A stretch of 64,000 bases of DNA from Acidobacteriota bacterium (GTDB lineage: Bacteria > Acidobacteriota > Vicinamibacteria > Vicinamibacterales > UBA2999). Every line of letters starts with the position of its first letter. Positions within the stretch are counted from its first letter, which is position 1. The translations under genes were made by a program, and so were the position numbers. The DNA lies in NCBI GenBank assembly GCA_030650395.1, contig JAUSDY010000074.1:113926-177925 (forward strand). The letters run 5' to 3'. Of the stretch, positions 48,007-58,071 are shown piece after piece. Below the pieces are notes generated by a model. The model was given only the letters and a program-made list of their open reading frames with translations. It was not told the DNA's origin and ran no database searches.

Positions 48007-48687
48007 CAGCGTCTTGATCTTGACGTTCCGGTAGGTGACCAGGTTGCCGTGGTCCTGCAGGGCGATGTGTCCTCGCATGATGCGGCCGTAGCCGGGCATC
48101 TTGCCGAACTTGCTGGCCTTGACGCGCGCTTCCCAGTCGGGGCTGAAGAACTCGTACTCGAGCAGCTTCTCTCCGTTCATCCAATGTTCGACGTGGGTGC
48201 CCTTCACGATCAGGCGGATGTCGTTCCACTCGCCGACCGGCTTGGTGACGTCCTTCACCGGCGGATGCATCGCGTAGTTCGAACCGGCTGACGTGATCGC
48301 GTTTGCGCCGTCCTTGTGACCGGCGTTGTGCAGCACCTGGAACTCCGGACCGGTCGAATAGGGAAACTCACCGTCCTTGCCGACGTGGAACATGATCCCG
48401 CTGTTGCCGTTCTGCGAGATCTTCCATTCGAGTCGCAGCTCGAAATCGCTGTACTCCTCCACCGTCATCAGGTCGCCGCCGTCGGCATCGCGGACCAGCT
48501 CGCCGTTCACCGCTTTCCATCCGGCCGGCGGTGTCATCGCCTTGTAAGCGCGCCACCCCGACAACGACTGGCCATCGAACAACAGCTTCCAGCCGTCAGC
48601 TTGTTCCGCCGCGGTCAGCGCACCGGAATGCTGTTCGAGTGGGCTCATGGCCAAGGCGAGGCTGCAGACGAGAAGCATTCGAAACAT
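48004..48687 (-). CDS. DUF1080 / 3-keto-disaccharide hydrolase-like protein
   Basis: GWKLLFDGQSLSGWRAYK...DFELRLEWKISQNGNSGIMFHV...GPEFQVLHNAGH. Confidence 0.85.
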   Translation of the reverse strand: MFRMLLVCSLALAMSPLEQHSGALTAAEQADGWKLLFDGQSLSGWRAYKAMTPPAGWKAVNGELVRDADGGDLMTVEEYSDFELRLEWKISQNGNSGIMFHVGKDGEFPYSTGPEFQVLHNAGHKDGANAITSAGSNYAMHPPVKDVTKPVGEWNDIRLIVKGTHVEHWMNGEKLLEYEFFSPDWEARVKASKFGKMPGYGRIMRGHIALQDHGNLVTYRNVKIKTL

Positions 48688-48701
48688 GGTTAGCCGATTA
48701 T

Positions 48702-48762
48702 AGAAGGCAAAAGGCGACCCGGAAAGGCAAAAGGCACAAGGCAGAAGGCAGAAGGCAGAAAC
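48702..48762. repeat. Heptanucleotide tandem repeat (GGCAGAA/GGCAAAA)n
   Basis: AGAAGGCAAAAGGCGACCCGGAAAGGCAAAAGGCACAAGGCAGAAGGCAGAAGGCAGAAA. Confidence 0.8.
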
Positions 48763-48765
48763 GCA

Positions 48766-49600
48766 TCACGCCTCCAGCGCGCGGCGGCAGTAGTCGAGGC
48801 ACTTGCCGACTTCTTCCACCGAGTCGCCGCCTTCATATTCGTATTCGATGTTCGCCGGAATGCCCCAGTCGTTCGCTTGCAACAGCTTCAAGACCGGAAT
48901 AATCGGCGTATCACCCTCACCGAACGGTACGTTGGGACCTTGATCGCGCTTGCGGTCCTTGAGGTGCAGCGTGACGATGCGGTCGTGATGTTGCCGGAGA
49001 AACGCGACGGCATCTTCGTTGGCCGCGGTGAAATGGCCGATGTCGAGATTGATCGCGATGAACGGGCCCTGGCGGAGCGCCTCGGTCAGGCTTTGCGCCG
49101 AGGCGAATTCATTCGGATCGATCTGCGAATGGTTGTGCATGCCGACCAGCATCTTCTGCCGAGCGGCAACCGGCGCGATTCGCGTCACGGTCTTCACGTT
49201 TGAGGACGACGTGATCACGGGGGCGCCGAGCGCTTTCGCCATCTCGAAGCCGCGCTCGATCTCGATGTCGGAATAGTCATCCTTGAAGCTGATGTTGTAG
49301 GCCGACAAGGCGATCGAGGCCCTGGCGAACTTCTCGCGGACGCGATGAAACATGTCGAGCTCGATGGTTTCGCGCCAGCGCCGCATCTTGTCGCGCGGGA
49401 TGTTTCTCGGCTCGATGTGCGATTGCCACAGCTCGCAGCTCTTCAGGCCGACCTTCTGCATGCCGGCAATCGCATCGTCCAGCGGGCGATCGCGAAAGCT
49501 GTAGCTTTGAACGCCAAATGTGACACCAGGGGCCTTGCTGCACGCAGCGAAAATGCCGGCCGCGGCTGTCACGACGAAGGTGCGGCGGGTCAGCGCCGCG
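48766..49600 (-). CDS. Sugar phosphate isomerase/epimerase family (xylose isomerase-like TIM barrel)
   Basis: TRRTFVVTAAAGIFAACSKAPGVTFGVQSYSFRDRPLDDAIAGMQKVGLKSCEL...AINLDIGHFTAANED...LHLKDRKRD. Exact start uncertain. Confidence 0.8.
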
Positions 49601-50816
49601 CCGGCACCGGCACGTAAGTCTGGAGGTTGTCCGGTTTCCATTCGATCACCCGTTCCTGTTCTGCGCTCATGTAGCACGTCATCAGCAGGTCGGTGACGTC
49701 CCGGCCCGCGTGAAAGCCCAACTCGGGCTGAACGCCGTCGAGAAAGGCGCGCACGAACGCGCGGTTCTCGTTCTCGTAGCCGTACTCGGCCGCTTCGTTG
49801 CCCACGATCGGCATCAGTCCCTGCTCGGCGTTCTGCTTCTCGATCAGGTCCTCGCCGGCCTGCTGTTCCTGGAGACGCCGCGAGAAGAAGACCTTGGTGC
49901 CGCCGTCGAGCGTGTTGACCGACATCGAGTATTCGGGGCCGAGCAGCTCCATCGACAACTTGAGTCCGGCGCCCACGTAACTCCACGACGTCGTCGCCTC
50001 GACAATCAGCGGCGTGCCGGCGTCATCGGCGTAGGTGACACTGGCGCGCGCGAAATCTTCGGCCGGCTGCTTCGCATAGTCGACCTTATCGGTCATGGTA
50101 CCGCGCAGCAGCTTCACGTATTCAGGACGCGACCATTTGAGCGAGGCAATCTGGGCCGACACTTTGAGGGGGCGGATGCTCGTGCGCGGGGCCCCGGGCG
50201 CGGTCAGCAGGTAGCGCCCAACTTCGAGGCTGTGGCACATCATGTCGTTGAGCACGCCGCCGCCCTGGAGATCGCCCTGCCAGAACCAGGGCATGTGCGG
50301 GCCGCCGTGCTCTTCCGCCGCCCGCGCCAGGTACGGGCGGCCTGCGGCCGCGGCGCCGCGCGCCCACACGATCTGCTTGGCGCGCTCGAGATTGGGCTGG
50401 AACAGCTGGTTCTCCAGGTAGCCGTGCAGCACGCCAGTCTGCTCGATCAGTTCCACCATGCGCTGGGCCTCGGCGGAGTTGCGGCCGAGCGGCTTTTCGC
50501 AGGCGATGCCGCGGAGCTTCGCGCCTTTGGCGATCGCGCCGGCGATCGCCTCCATGTTCGGGACGCGGGCGAAGTTCGGACCGCAAATCCAGATGCAGTC
50601 GATCGCCTCGTCGGCGACCATCGCGTCGATCGAGTCGAAGGCGCGGGCGTCGCCGACGCGAAGCGATCGGGCCAGCGCCGCGGCGTCTTCCGCATTGGCG
50701 CGGCTGGGACTCCAGATGCCGCGGATGTCGGCGTCGCGCACCGCTTCCCACGACCGAATATGGAAGCGGGTCATGAAACCGCTGCCGATGAACCCCACGC
50801 CCAGCCTGCTCGCCAT
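49590..50816 (-). CDS. Gfo/Idh/MocA family oxidoreductase
   Basis: MASRLGVGFIGSGFMTRFHIRSWEAV...ACEKPLGRNSAEAQRMVELIEQTG. Confidence 0.87.
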   Translation of the reverse strand: MASRLGVGFIGSGFMTRFHIRSWEAVRDADIRGIWSPSRANAEDAAALARSLRVGDARAFDSIDAMVADEAIDCIWICGPNFARVPNMEAIAGAIAKGAKLRGIACEKPLGRNSAEAQRMVELIEQTGVLHGYLENQLFQPNLERAKQIVWARGAAAAGRPYLARAAEEHGGPHMPWFWQGDLQGGGVLNDMMCHSLEVGRYLLTAPGAPRTSIRPLKVSAQIASLKWSRPEYVKLLRGTMTDKVDYAKQPAEDFARASVTYADDAGTPLIVEATTSWSYVGAGLKLSMELLGPEYSMSVNTLDGGTKVFFSRRLQEQQAGEDLIEKQNAEQGLMPIVGNEAAEYGYENENRAFVRAFLDGVQPELGFHAGRDVTDLLMTCYMSAEQERVIEWKPDNLQTYVPVPARR

Positions 50817-50871
50817 CCGTCACTCCTCCGCTGTTATTCGTGCGCGGGTCACACTATAGTTCAGCTCGATC

Positions 50872-52071
50872 ATGACCGCTGCCTCCACCCGCCTCGCCGT
50901 GATGATGTTCCTCGAGTACCTGATCTGGGGATCCTGGCTGCCGCTGCTGGCGCTTTACCTGAGCGACGTGCTCGGCTTCACCGGTGGGCAGATCGGCTGG
51001 ATCTTCGCCACGCAGGCCATCGCCTGCATCGCCGGACTCTACTTCGGCGGGCAGCTCGCCGATCGCATGCTGTCGACCGAAAAGCTGCTCGCGGTTCTGC
51101 ACCTCGTTGGCGGCGCCGCGATGTTCGCGCTCGCCTATCAGACAACGTTCTGGTCGTTCTTCGCCGTGATGCTGGTCTACCAGCTCGCCTACATGCCGAC
51201 GATGTCGCTGACCAATGCGATTTGTTTTCATCACGTCGCCGACGCGCAGCGCGATTTCGGGCGGGTGCGCCTGTGGGGCACGATCGGCTGGATTGCCGCA
51301 AGCTGGCCGTTCGTGTTCATTCTTGCCGGCAAGACCGGCCCCGACCTGCACGCGGCGCTGTCGAGCATCTTCACGGTGGCCGGCGTGGCCTCGATCGCCC
51401 TCGCCGCCTTCTCGCTGACACTGCCGGCCACGCCGCCGGCGAAGGGCACCGGCGGGCTCAGCGCGCCGATGCAGGCGATTCAACTGCTGCGCGATCCGAT
51501 CATGTTCGTGCTGTTTGTCGCCACGCTGATGGACGCGCTGGTGCACCAGGCGTACTTCCAGTGGACCAGCCCGTTCCTTCAGGCGGCCGGGTTGGCGGAG
51601 AACTGGATCATGCCGGCGATGAGCGTCGGCCAGATCGCCGAGATCGCCTCGATGGCGGTGCTCGGCGCCGCGCTGGCGAAAATGGGATGGCGATGGACGA
51701 TGACGCTCGGCGTGCTCGCGCATGCCGTCCGCTTCCTCGTGTTCGCGATCGGCGACCCGCTGTGGCTGATGGTCGCGATCAACGCCGTCCACGGCATGTG
51801 CTACGCGTTCTTCTTCGCGGCGGTCTATATCTTCGTCGACGAGCGCTGCCCGCGCGATGCCCGCGCCAGCGCGCAAGGCCTGTTCAACCTGGTGATCCTC
51901 GGCGTCGGCCCGTTCGCGGGAAGCCTGCTGTGGGGATGGCTGGGCGACGTCTTCCGCACGCCAGAGGGAATGGTCGATTTCTCACGGCTGTTCCTGGCGC
52001 CGGCGAGCCTGGCCTTAGCGGCAGCGTTGCTACTCGTCGTTGCATTCCGGCCGCAAGCGAGGCCTGCATAG
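50872..52071 (+). CDS. MFS transporter, nucleoside:H+ symporter-like
   Basis: 12-TM pattern; RLAVMMFLEYLIWGSWLPLLALYL...GRVRLWGTIGWIAASWPF. Confidence 0.82.
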   Translation: MTAASTRLAVMMFLEYLIWGSWLPLLALYLSDVLGFTGGQIGWIFATQAIACIAGLYFGGQLADRMLSTEKLLAVLHLVGGAAMFALAYQTTFWSFFAVMLVYQLAYMPTMSLTNAICFHHVADAQRDFGRVRLWGTIGWIAASWPFVFILAGKTGPDLHAALSSIFTVAGVASIALAAFSLTLPATPPAKGTGGLSAPMQAIQLLRDPIMFVLFVATLMDALVHQAYFQWTSPFLQAAGLAENWIMPAMSVGQIAEIASMAVLGAALAKMGWRWTMTLGVLAHAVRFLVFAIGDPLWLMVAINAVHGMCYAFFFAAVYIFVDERCPRDARASAQGLFNLVILGVGPFAGSLLWGWLGDVFRTPEGMVDFSRLFLAPASLALAAALLLVVAFRPQARPA

Positions 52072-52127
52072 GCTTCAGCGTTCAGAGCTTCAGCCGGCCG
52101 AATACCCAGCGCTCTGCGGGCGGTGCC

Positions 52128-53027
52128 CTACGGACGGCGCGGACGGCAGGCGCCGCGCAACGGACATTGCGAGTCACCAGACTTCTTGCCGAACCCGCAA
52201 GCGTTCATCATGCCGAGATGGCAGATCGAAAAATCGAACTTCACAGGATCAAGCGGATCCAGCTTCCGTAACGATGCCGTAATGTCGGCGGCCATCTTCC
52301 AGCCGGGGCTCTTGTAACGCGTCAGCCGCAGGCACTGCCCTACCCGGATCACGTGTGTATCGAGCGGCACGATCAATTGACCGGGTCGCACCCGGCTCCA
52401 CACCCCGAGGTCGACGCGGTCGTGGCGGACCATCCATCGCAGGAACAGGTTGAGACGTTTGCACGCGCCGCCCGAGGATGGCCGCGAAAAGAAGTACGCG
52501 ACCCCCGGCTTCGGCTTCGTCCGCCCATAGACAGCCTTTTGATCGAGGGCGAGTGCGCGGGTCGACAACGACTGCAGCGCGTCCGACACATCGACGGCAT
52601 CGGGTGACAGACCCTCGGCGAAGAAGCCCTCGATCGAGCCGCTCGTCGCCATCATCTGGTGGAGCACCCACACGAGCGCGGCCATGTCGGCGCCGCGCGT
52701 CCAGCGGTGCACCAGGTGATCGAAGGCGCGCCGATCGCGCGCGGGATCGAACGCGCGCACGAACGCCGCCGGCGACGGCCCCATCACGGCCAGCATGCCC
52801 TCGATCGAATTCAGCACGCTCTGCACCCGGCCGAAGGCGAGCGCCGCCGCGATGAAGCCGGCGACTTCACGATCGGCGGGCCGCTCGTAGCGCCGGACGA
52901 TCCAGATCGGATCGGCGGCCGAGTGCTCGACGTTGAAATCAGCGTAAAGTGTGTCGAGCGCCGAGCGAAGGATGAAAGACTTATTCGTAATCAGTTTGCT
53001 GACCCTGTTCCTCGAGCTGGCCTGCAT
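52128..53027 (-). CDS. TIGR02757/DUF2400 family protein
   Basis: DPIWIVRRYERPADREVAGFIAAALAFGRVQSVLNSIE...LDTHVIRVGQCLRLTRYKSPGWKMAADITASLRKLDPLDPVKFDFSICHLGM. Confidence 0.82.
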   Translation of the reverse strand: MQASSRNRVSKLITNKSFILRSALDTLYADFNVEHSAADPIWIVRRYERPADREVAGFIAAALAFGRVQSVLNSIEGMLAVMGPSPAAFVRAFDPARDRRAFDHLVHRWTRGADMAALVWVLHQMMATSGSIEGFFAEGLSPDAVDVSDALQSLSTRALALDQKAVYGRTKPKPGVAYFFSRPSSGGACKRLNLFLRWMVRHDRVDLGVWSRVRPGQLIVPLDTHVIRVGQCLRLTRYKSPGWKMAADITASLRKLDPLDPVKFDFSICHLGMMNACGFGKKSGDSQCPLRGACRPRRP

Positions 53028-55203
53028 TCGCTGGTTTCCCAGTCACGTCCTCTTTCTCACATTCTTTACCAATACCGTCTTGCTGGCGTGCATGTTAGGC
53101 ATCTCGGTGGGTTGCCTGGCCGCCAACCGTAAACAGAACTTTCTCGCGTGGACGCCGTTCGTGCTGATCGCCGGCCTGGGCAGCGCTCATCTCGTGGAGT
53201 GGCAGCGGCGGCTCTCGAACAGCGTGATCGACGTCGGCAACCAGGCCTCGCCCCAGATGGTGTTCTTCGGCGTCGAGTACCAGGCGCGCGACATCTCGAG
53301 CTTCGTCATCCCGATCGAAGTGCTGTGCGGATACTTCTTCCTGATGATCGCGCTCGTCATGGTCGGGCCCGGGCAACAACTTGGCCGCTCATTGGCACGA
53401 ATACCCAATCGGCTCGAAGGCTACACCATCGACATTCTCGGCAGCCTGACCGGTGTCGCCCTGTTTGCCGCGTGCTCGTTCTTCGAGCTGTCGCCGCTCT
53501 GGTGGTTCGGCTTCGTGACCGCCGGCTTTGCGTACTTCCTGCTCCGCGCGAATCTCGCCCGCCGGCTCGCCTTCGCCGCAGCGTCAGCCGTCGTCCTCGT
53601 GCTGTCGATCCTGCCGCTGCTCATACCGTCGGGCAACGCGCGCGAGATCTGGTCGCCGTACTATCGGATCGACTACCAGCCCGACCCGAAGCTGATCACC
53701 GTCAACTTGATTGGCCACCAGCAGATGCAGTCGCACCAGTCGCCGTTTCCGGCCTACGCGCTGCCGCACTTGATCAACCGGGACGCCGGCCAGAAACCCT
53801 TCGAAGACGTGCTGATCATCGGCGCCGGCTCGGGCAACGACGTCAGCCGCGCGCTGGCGTGGGGCGCCAGACATGTCGATGCGGTGGAAATCGATCCGGT
53901 CATTCAGCGCCTCGGCAAGCAGGACCACCCCGACCACCCCTACGATGACCCGCGCGTGTCGGTGCATCTCAACGACGGCCGCAACTTTCTCAGGAAGAGC
54001 ACCAGGCAATACGACCTGATCGTCTACGCGCTGGTCGATTCGCTCGTGCTGCACAGCAGCCACAGCAACATCCGGCTCGAAAGCTATCTCTTCACCAGGC
54101 AGGCCATGGACGACGTGCGGATGCGGTTGAAGCCGAACGGCGTGTTCGTCATGTACAACTACTTCCGCCAGGGCTGGATCGTGTCGCGCCTGCAGAACGC
54201 CGTGCGGGCCGCCTTCGGCGCAGACGCGCTGGTGCTGAACCTGCCGAGCCGCAACACGCTCGGACCCGACGAGAGCCTCGGCGGCGATTTCACGATGCTG
54301 ATTGCCGGCGCCAACGGAGCGATTCGCGAAGCCTTCGATCAAGAACCCGAGTACTGGCTGCGCGGCGGGCGGCAGCTCGATTCGCAAACCTTGAACGGTT
54401 TTCGCTATCCGTTGCCCGAAGAACGAGCGGCGTGGCGCGCCATACCTCCCGAACAGCGACCGGCCGGTGAGTGGCAACAGTTCCGCCCGACGAGGGTGAC
54501 CGTCGGGAGAGAGACGCTGCGGCTGGCCACGGATGACTGGCCGATGCTGTACCTGCGCGAGCCCTCTATCCCGGGCCTGAGCCTGCGAGGCGGCGGGGTC
54601 ATGGCCGCGATCGCGCTGTTCCTACTCCTGCCGTTCTTGCGTCGAAGCGCAGCGGCGGTCGGCGCCAGCGACAGCACCGGTGCGCTGGTGCAAATGTTCT
54701 TCCTCGGCGCGGGCTTCATGCTGGTCGAAACCAAGGCCGTGGTGCACATGGCGCTGCTCTTCGGCGGCACGTGGATCGTGAACTCGGTGGTGATCTTCGC
54801 GGTGCTGGTGATGATCCTCATCGCCAACCTGTTCGTGTTCGCGGTGACACCAGTGCGGCTCGGGCCGTATTACGCGGGACTTTTCCTCTCGCTGACGATC
54901 AGCGCGCTGGTACCGATGGAGTACTTCCTCGGCATGGAGCGAGCGGTGCAGATCGCAGGGGCATCGGCGCTGGCGTTTGTGCCGATCCTGTTCGCCGGGG
55001 TGATCTTCGCGGTGTCGTTCTCGCGGGTGGCAGAAGCGGACCGCGCGTTCGGGTTCAACATCGCCGGCGCGATGGTCGGCGGGCTGGCCGAGTACAGCTC
55101 GATGGTGTTGGGATTCAGATACTTGCTGTTCGTGGCGATCGGACTCTATGCGGCTTCGCTCGTCGGAATGCTGTACGCGGAAACACGTCGAGAACTGCTG
55201 TAA
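52951..55203 (+). CDS. Spermidine-synthase-like multi-TM protein, paralog of 39601-41781
   Basis: DVLIIGAGSGNDVSRALAWGARHVDAVEIDPVIQRLGKQDHPDHPYDDPRVSVHLNDGRNFLRK; start may be 52972. Confidence 0.78.
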   Translation: MSSAERRMKDLFVISLLTLFLELACIRWFPSHVLFLTFFTNTVLLACMLGISVGCLAANRKQNFLAWTPFVLIAGLGSAHLVEWQRRLSNSVIDVGNQASPQMVFFGVEYQARDISSFVIPIEVLCGYFFLMIALVMVGPGQQLGRSLARIPNRLEGYTIDILGSLTGVALFAACSFFELSPLWWFGFVTAGFAYFLLRANLARRLAFAAASAVVLVLSILPLLIPSGNAREIWSPYYRIDYQPDPKLITVNLIGHQQMQSHQSPFPAYALPHLINRDAGQKPFEDVLIIGAGSGNDVSRALAWGARHVDAVEIDPVIQRLGKQDHPDHPYDDPRVSVHLNDGRNFLRKSTRQYDLIVYALVDSLVLHSSHSNIRLESYLFTRQAMDDVRMRLKPNGVFVMYNYFRQGWIVSRLQNAVRAAFGADALVLNLPSRNTLGPDESLGGDFTMLIAGANGAIREAFDQEPEYWLRGGRQLDSQTLNGFRYPLPEERAAWRAIPPEQRPAGEWQQFRPTRVTVGRETLRLATDDWPMLYLREPSIPGLSLRGGGVMAAIALFLLLPFLRRSAAAVGASDSTGALVQMFFLGAGFMLVETKAVVHMALLFGGTWIVNSVVIFAVLVMILIANLFVFAVTPVRLGPYYAGLFLSLTISALVPMEYFLGMERAVQIAGASALAFVPILFAGVIFAVSFSRVAEADRAFGFNIAGAMVGGLAEYSSMVLGFRYLLFVAIGLYAASLVGMLYAETRRELL

Positions 55204-55252
55204 CCCGCGGCCACTGCTCCGGCGACACCGCCATGACTGTTTAGGCCTAATC

Positions 55253-55893
55253 TTAGAACCACAGTTCGACCGGTGTCGTGCGGCCGCTGCCTTGTGTGAG
55301 CACGGTTTCGCGCGCCACAATCGATCCGGCCTGCGGGTTGCTGCGTTTGATCACCTGAATGTGGTGCAGTCCCATGGGCACGACATCGAACACGAACGGC
55401 GAGACCGCATCACTGAGCGAGGTCTCGGTGCCGCCATTCGAGTAGTAGAGCGTCACGTCGTAGCCGGCCGGGTCGACGACCGTCTTGTTCGACACGATCG
55501 TCTTCACCGTGACAATCACGCGGCCGGTGATGAGCGGCGGCGATGGCGGATACACCACGTCGTCGGCTGTGCCGGCGGCGCCATCCGGCCCGGCGCTGCG
55601 GACCTGTCCCGTCGACGCGCCCGTATACGCCCGTCCAAATTCATCGGACAGGTAATCGGTCTGGGATCGGCCGACGTTGACATACGGGCCTCTCCACCCC
55701 ATGCCCACCTGGCCCTGCGTATTGGTGGTGTAGAGGGGCAGACCTCCGGGTTGGACCAGAGCGGCAAAGGTATCTGGGAGGCGCCCCATGCCGGCGCCAG
55801 AGCGGTGGCCAGCACGGCGAGGACCGCAATGATGATGATCAGTTCGATCAGCGTGAAACCGCCGCGCGAGTTGCGTTGTTGCCGCTTGATCAT
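55253..55893 (-). pseudogene. Type II/IV pseudopilin with internal deletion and frameshift
   Basis: MIKRQQRNSRGGFTLIELIIIIAVLAVLATALAP in one frame, then MGRLPDTFAALVQPGG...GWRGPYVNV...GPDGAAGTADDV in another. Confidence 0.75.
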
Positions 55894-56745
55894 CGGATCC
55901 CCCTCAGCAGACCGAACATCGGCAGGTAGAAGGCGAGCGCCATCACGACAAAGACACCGGCGAGCACGACCAGCATGATCGGCCCGAACAGCGTCAACGC
56001 CTGCTTGATCGTCCGATCGACCTCGCGATCGAAATAGCGGCTCACGTTCGCGAGCGACTGGCTCATGCGGCCGGTCCGTTCGCCGAGCGCAATCATGTTG
56101 ATCACCACGGGCGGGAACTCGCCGACGCGCTGAAGCGCGCTCGACAGCGAGTCGCCGGCCATCACGCGGTCGACCGCGCGGCGGAACTGTTGCGACAAAT
56201 ACGCGTTGCCGAACAGCCGTTCCATCAGCGCGAGCGACGGCGCCACCTCGAGGCCCGCCTCGTGCAGCGTGCCGAAAAAATGCGCGAACCGCGAGAATGC
56301 CACCTTCCGCAGCAGCTCTCCGACCACCGGCAGGTGCAACAGCCATCGGTCGCTGCGAATCGCACCGGCGGGCTTCTGCCGGTACAACCGGACACCAACG
56401 ACGGTCGTGATCAGTGCGGCGATCCCGACGTCCCAATAGTTGCGAATGACGCTCGACACGACCATCAGGGCACGCGTCGGCAGCGGCAACACGACGGTAC
56501 TGCCGAGACGCTCGTAGATCTGCAGGAATTTCGGAATCGTGAAGCCGACCAGGACCACCGCGAGCGCACTCAGCACGAGCACCACGAGGATTGGATACGT
56601 CGCCGCGTCGCGGATGCGGCTGGCGAGCTCCTCCTGCCACTCGAGTTGTCGGGCCAGATCCTCGAGCGTGGCGTCGAGTTTGCCGCTGGCTTCGCCCGCC
56701 TTGACGATGTTGACGTACAGGTCGTTGAACGCCTTGGGGTGGCGC
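55890..56745 (-). pseudogene. Type II secretion system F-family protein, N-terminally truncated
   Basis: HPKAFNDLYVNIVKAGEASGKLDATLEDLARQLEWQEELASRIRDAATYPILVVLVLSALAVV... to LALAFYLPMFGLLRGIR; joined out of frame to a GspE fragment. Confidence 0.7.
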
Positions 56746-56754
56746 AGAGAGCGG

Positions 56755-57735
56755 CGCGCAGGGCCAGCTGCGCCGTTTCCGCATCGCGGATCTCGCCCAC
56801 CATGATCACGTCGGGATCCTGGCGCAGCAACGAGCGAATCGCGGCGGCGAAGGTGAACCCGGCCTTGGGCCTGATCTGCGTCTGGCGAATCGACGGCAGA
56901 TGGTATTCGACCGGATCCTCGACCGTCAGAATGTTCTTCTCGCGGGTCGCCAGATAGGCGAGCGCCGAATAGAGCGTGGTCGTTTTGCCGGCGCCGGTCG
57001 GGCCGGTCACCAGGATGATGCCGCGTGATTTCGCCAGCAGATCACGGAACGTGGCGTAGTGCGCCGGGTTGAACCCGAGCTCTTCCAGGCCGCGAATCAG
57101 CGTGTCGATGGCCAGCACGCGGATCGCCACCTTCTCACCGAACGTGGTGGGGAAGGTCGCGATTCGCAGATCGACCCGCCGTTCGCCGATCTCCTGCGTG
57201 ATGCGGCCATCCTGCGGCATGCGCTGCTCCGAGATGTCGAGGCCCGCCATCACTTTCAGACGGCTGATCAGCGCCGCGTGCAGTTCCTTGGGAAAGGTCT
57301 CCCCCGCAGTCAGCACGCCGTCGATGCGGTAGCGCAGCCGCACCAGCCGCTCCTCGGGTTCGATGTGCAGGTCGGTGGCGCCGCGCGCGATCGCGTCGTT
57401 CAGCAGCAGCTCGATCAACTTCACCACCGGCGATTCGGCGACGGCGCCGTCGGTCAGCGGCTGATCGAGTGACGCGAGGCCGGCCTGCACCAGCGCGTCG
57501 ACCTCGCCGCGATCGAGGTAGGAGCGTTTGAGCAGATTCAGGACGTCCGACCGCGTCGCGCACTCCACCTCGATGTCGCGGCCGGTGAGGCGCTGCAGCT
57601 CGTCGATCGCGATGACGTCGAAGGGGTTCGACTGGATGATGCGCAGCGCCGAGTCGGTCAGCGCCACGGGCGCGATCAGATGCTGGCGCGCAAACGCCTC
57701 CGGCACCAGCGCGATGGCATGCGGACGCGTTGGTG
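56755..57735 (-). pseudogene. GspE/PilB-type ATPase, truncated at both ends
   Basis: LVTGPTGAGKTTTLYSALAYL, DPVEYHLPSIRQTQIRPKAGFTFAAAIRSLLRQDPDVIMVGEIRDAETAQLALRAAL, ends abruptly before the expected TGHLVLSTLHTN-type region. Confidence 0.75.
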
Positions 57736-57739
57736 TGTG

Positions 57740-58070
57740 GCTGAGGTGCGGGGAGCACGAGGGTGAATGTGGTACCCGTCGCCGGGTCGCTCGCGACCTC
57801 GATCTGCCCGCCCTGCGCGTTGATGATGTGTCTGGCAATCGCGAGCCCCAGGCCGGTGCCCCCGGCCTTGGTCGTGTAGAACGGCACAAACAGCTGTTCC
57901 CGCTGTTCAGGGGGAATATAGGAACCGGCTGGCGGACGAAGGAGACCGTCTCGGCCGCAAGGACGGCGAGATCGACGTCCTCGAGAACCGACGCCGCGGG
58001 CGATGACAAGAGCAGCAGATCCTCGACCAGTCGATTCAGCCGATCGATGGCGGTGAGCATGGCACAGTCG
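57740..58070 (-). pseudogene. Sensor histidine kinase remnant (HisKA piece plus HATPase piece in different frames)
   Basis: LTAIDRLNRLVEDLLLLSSP...LAAETVSFVRQP then IPPEQREQLFVPFYTTKAGGTGLGLAIARHIINAQGGQIEVASDPATGTTFTLVLP in the shifted frame. Confidence 0.7.
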
Positions 58071-58071
58071 G

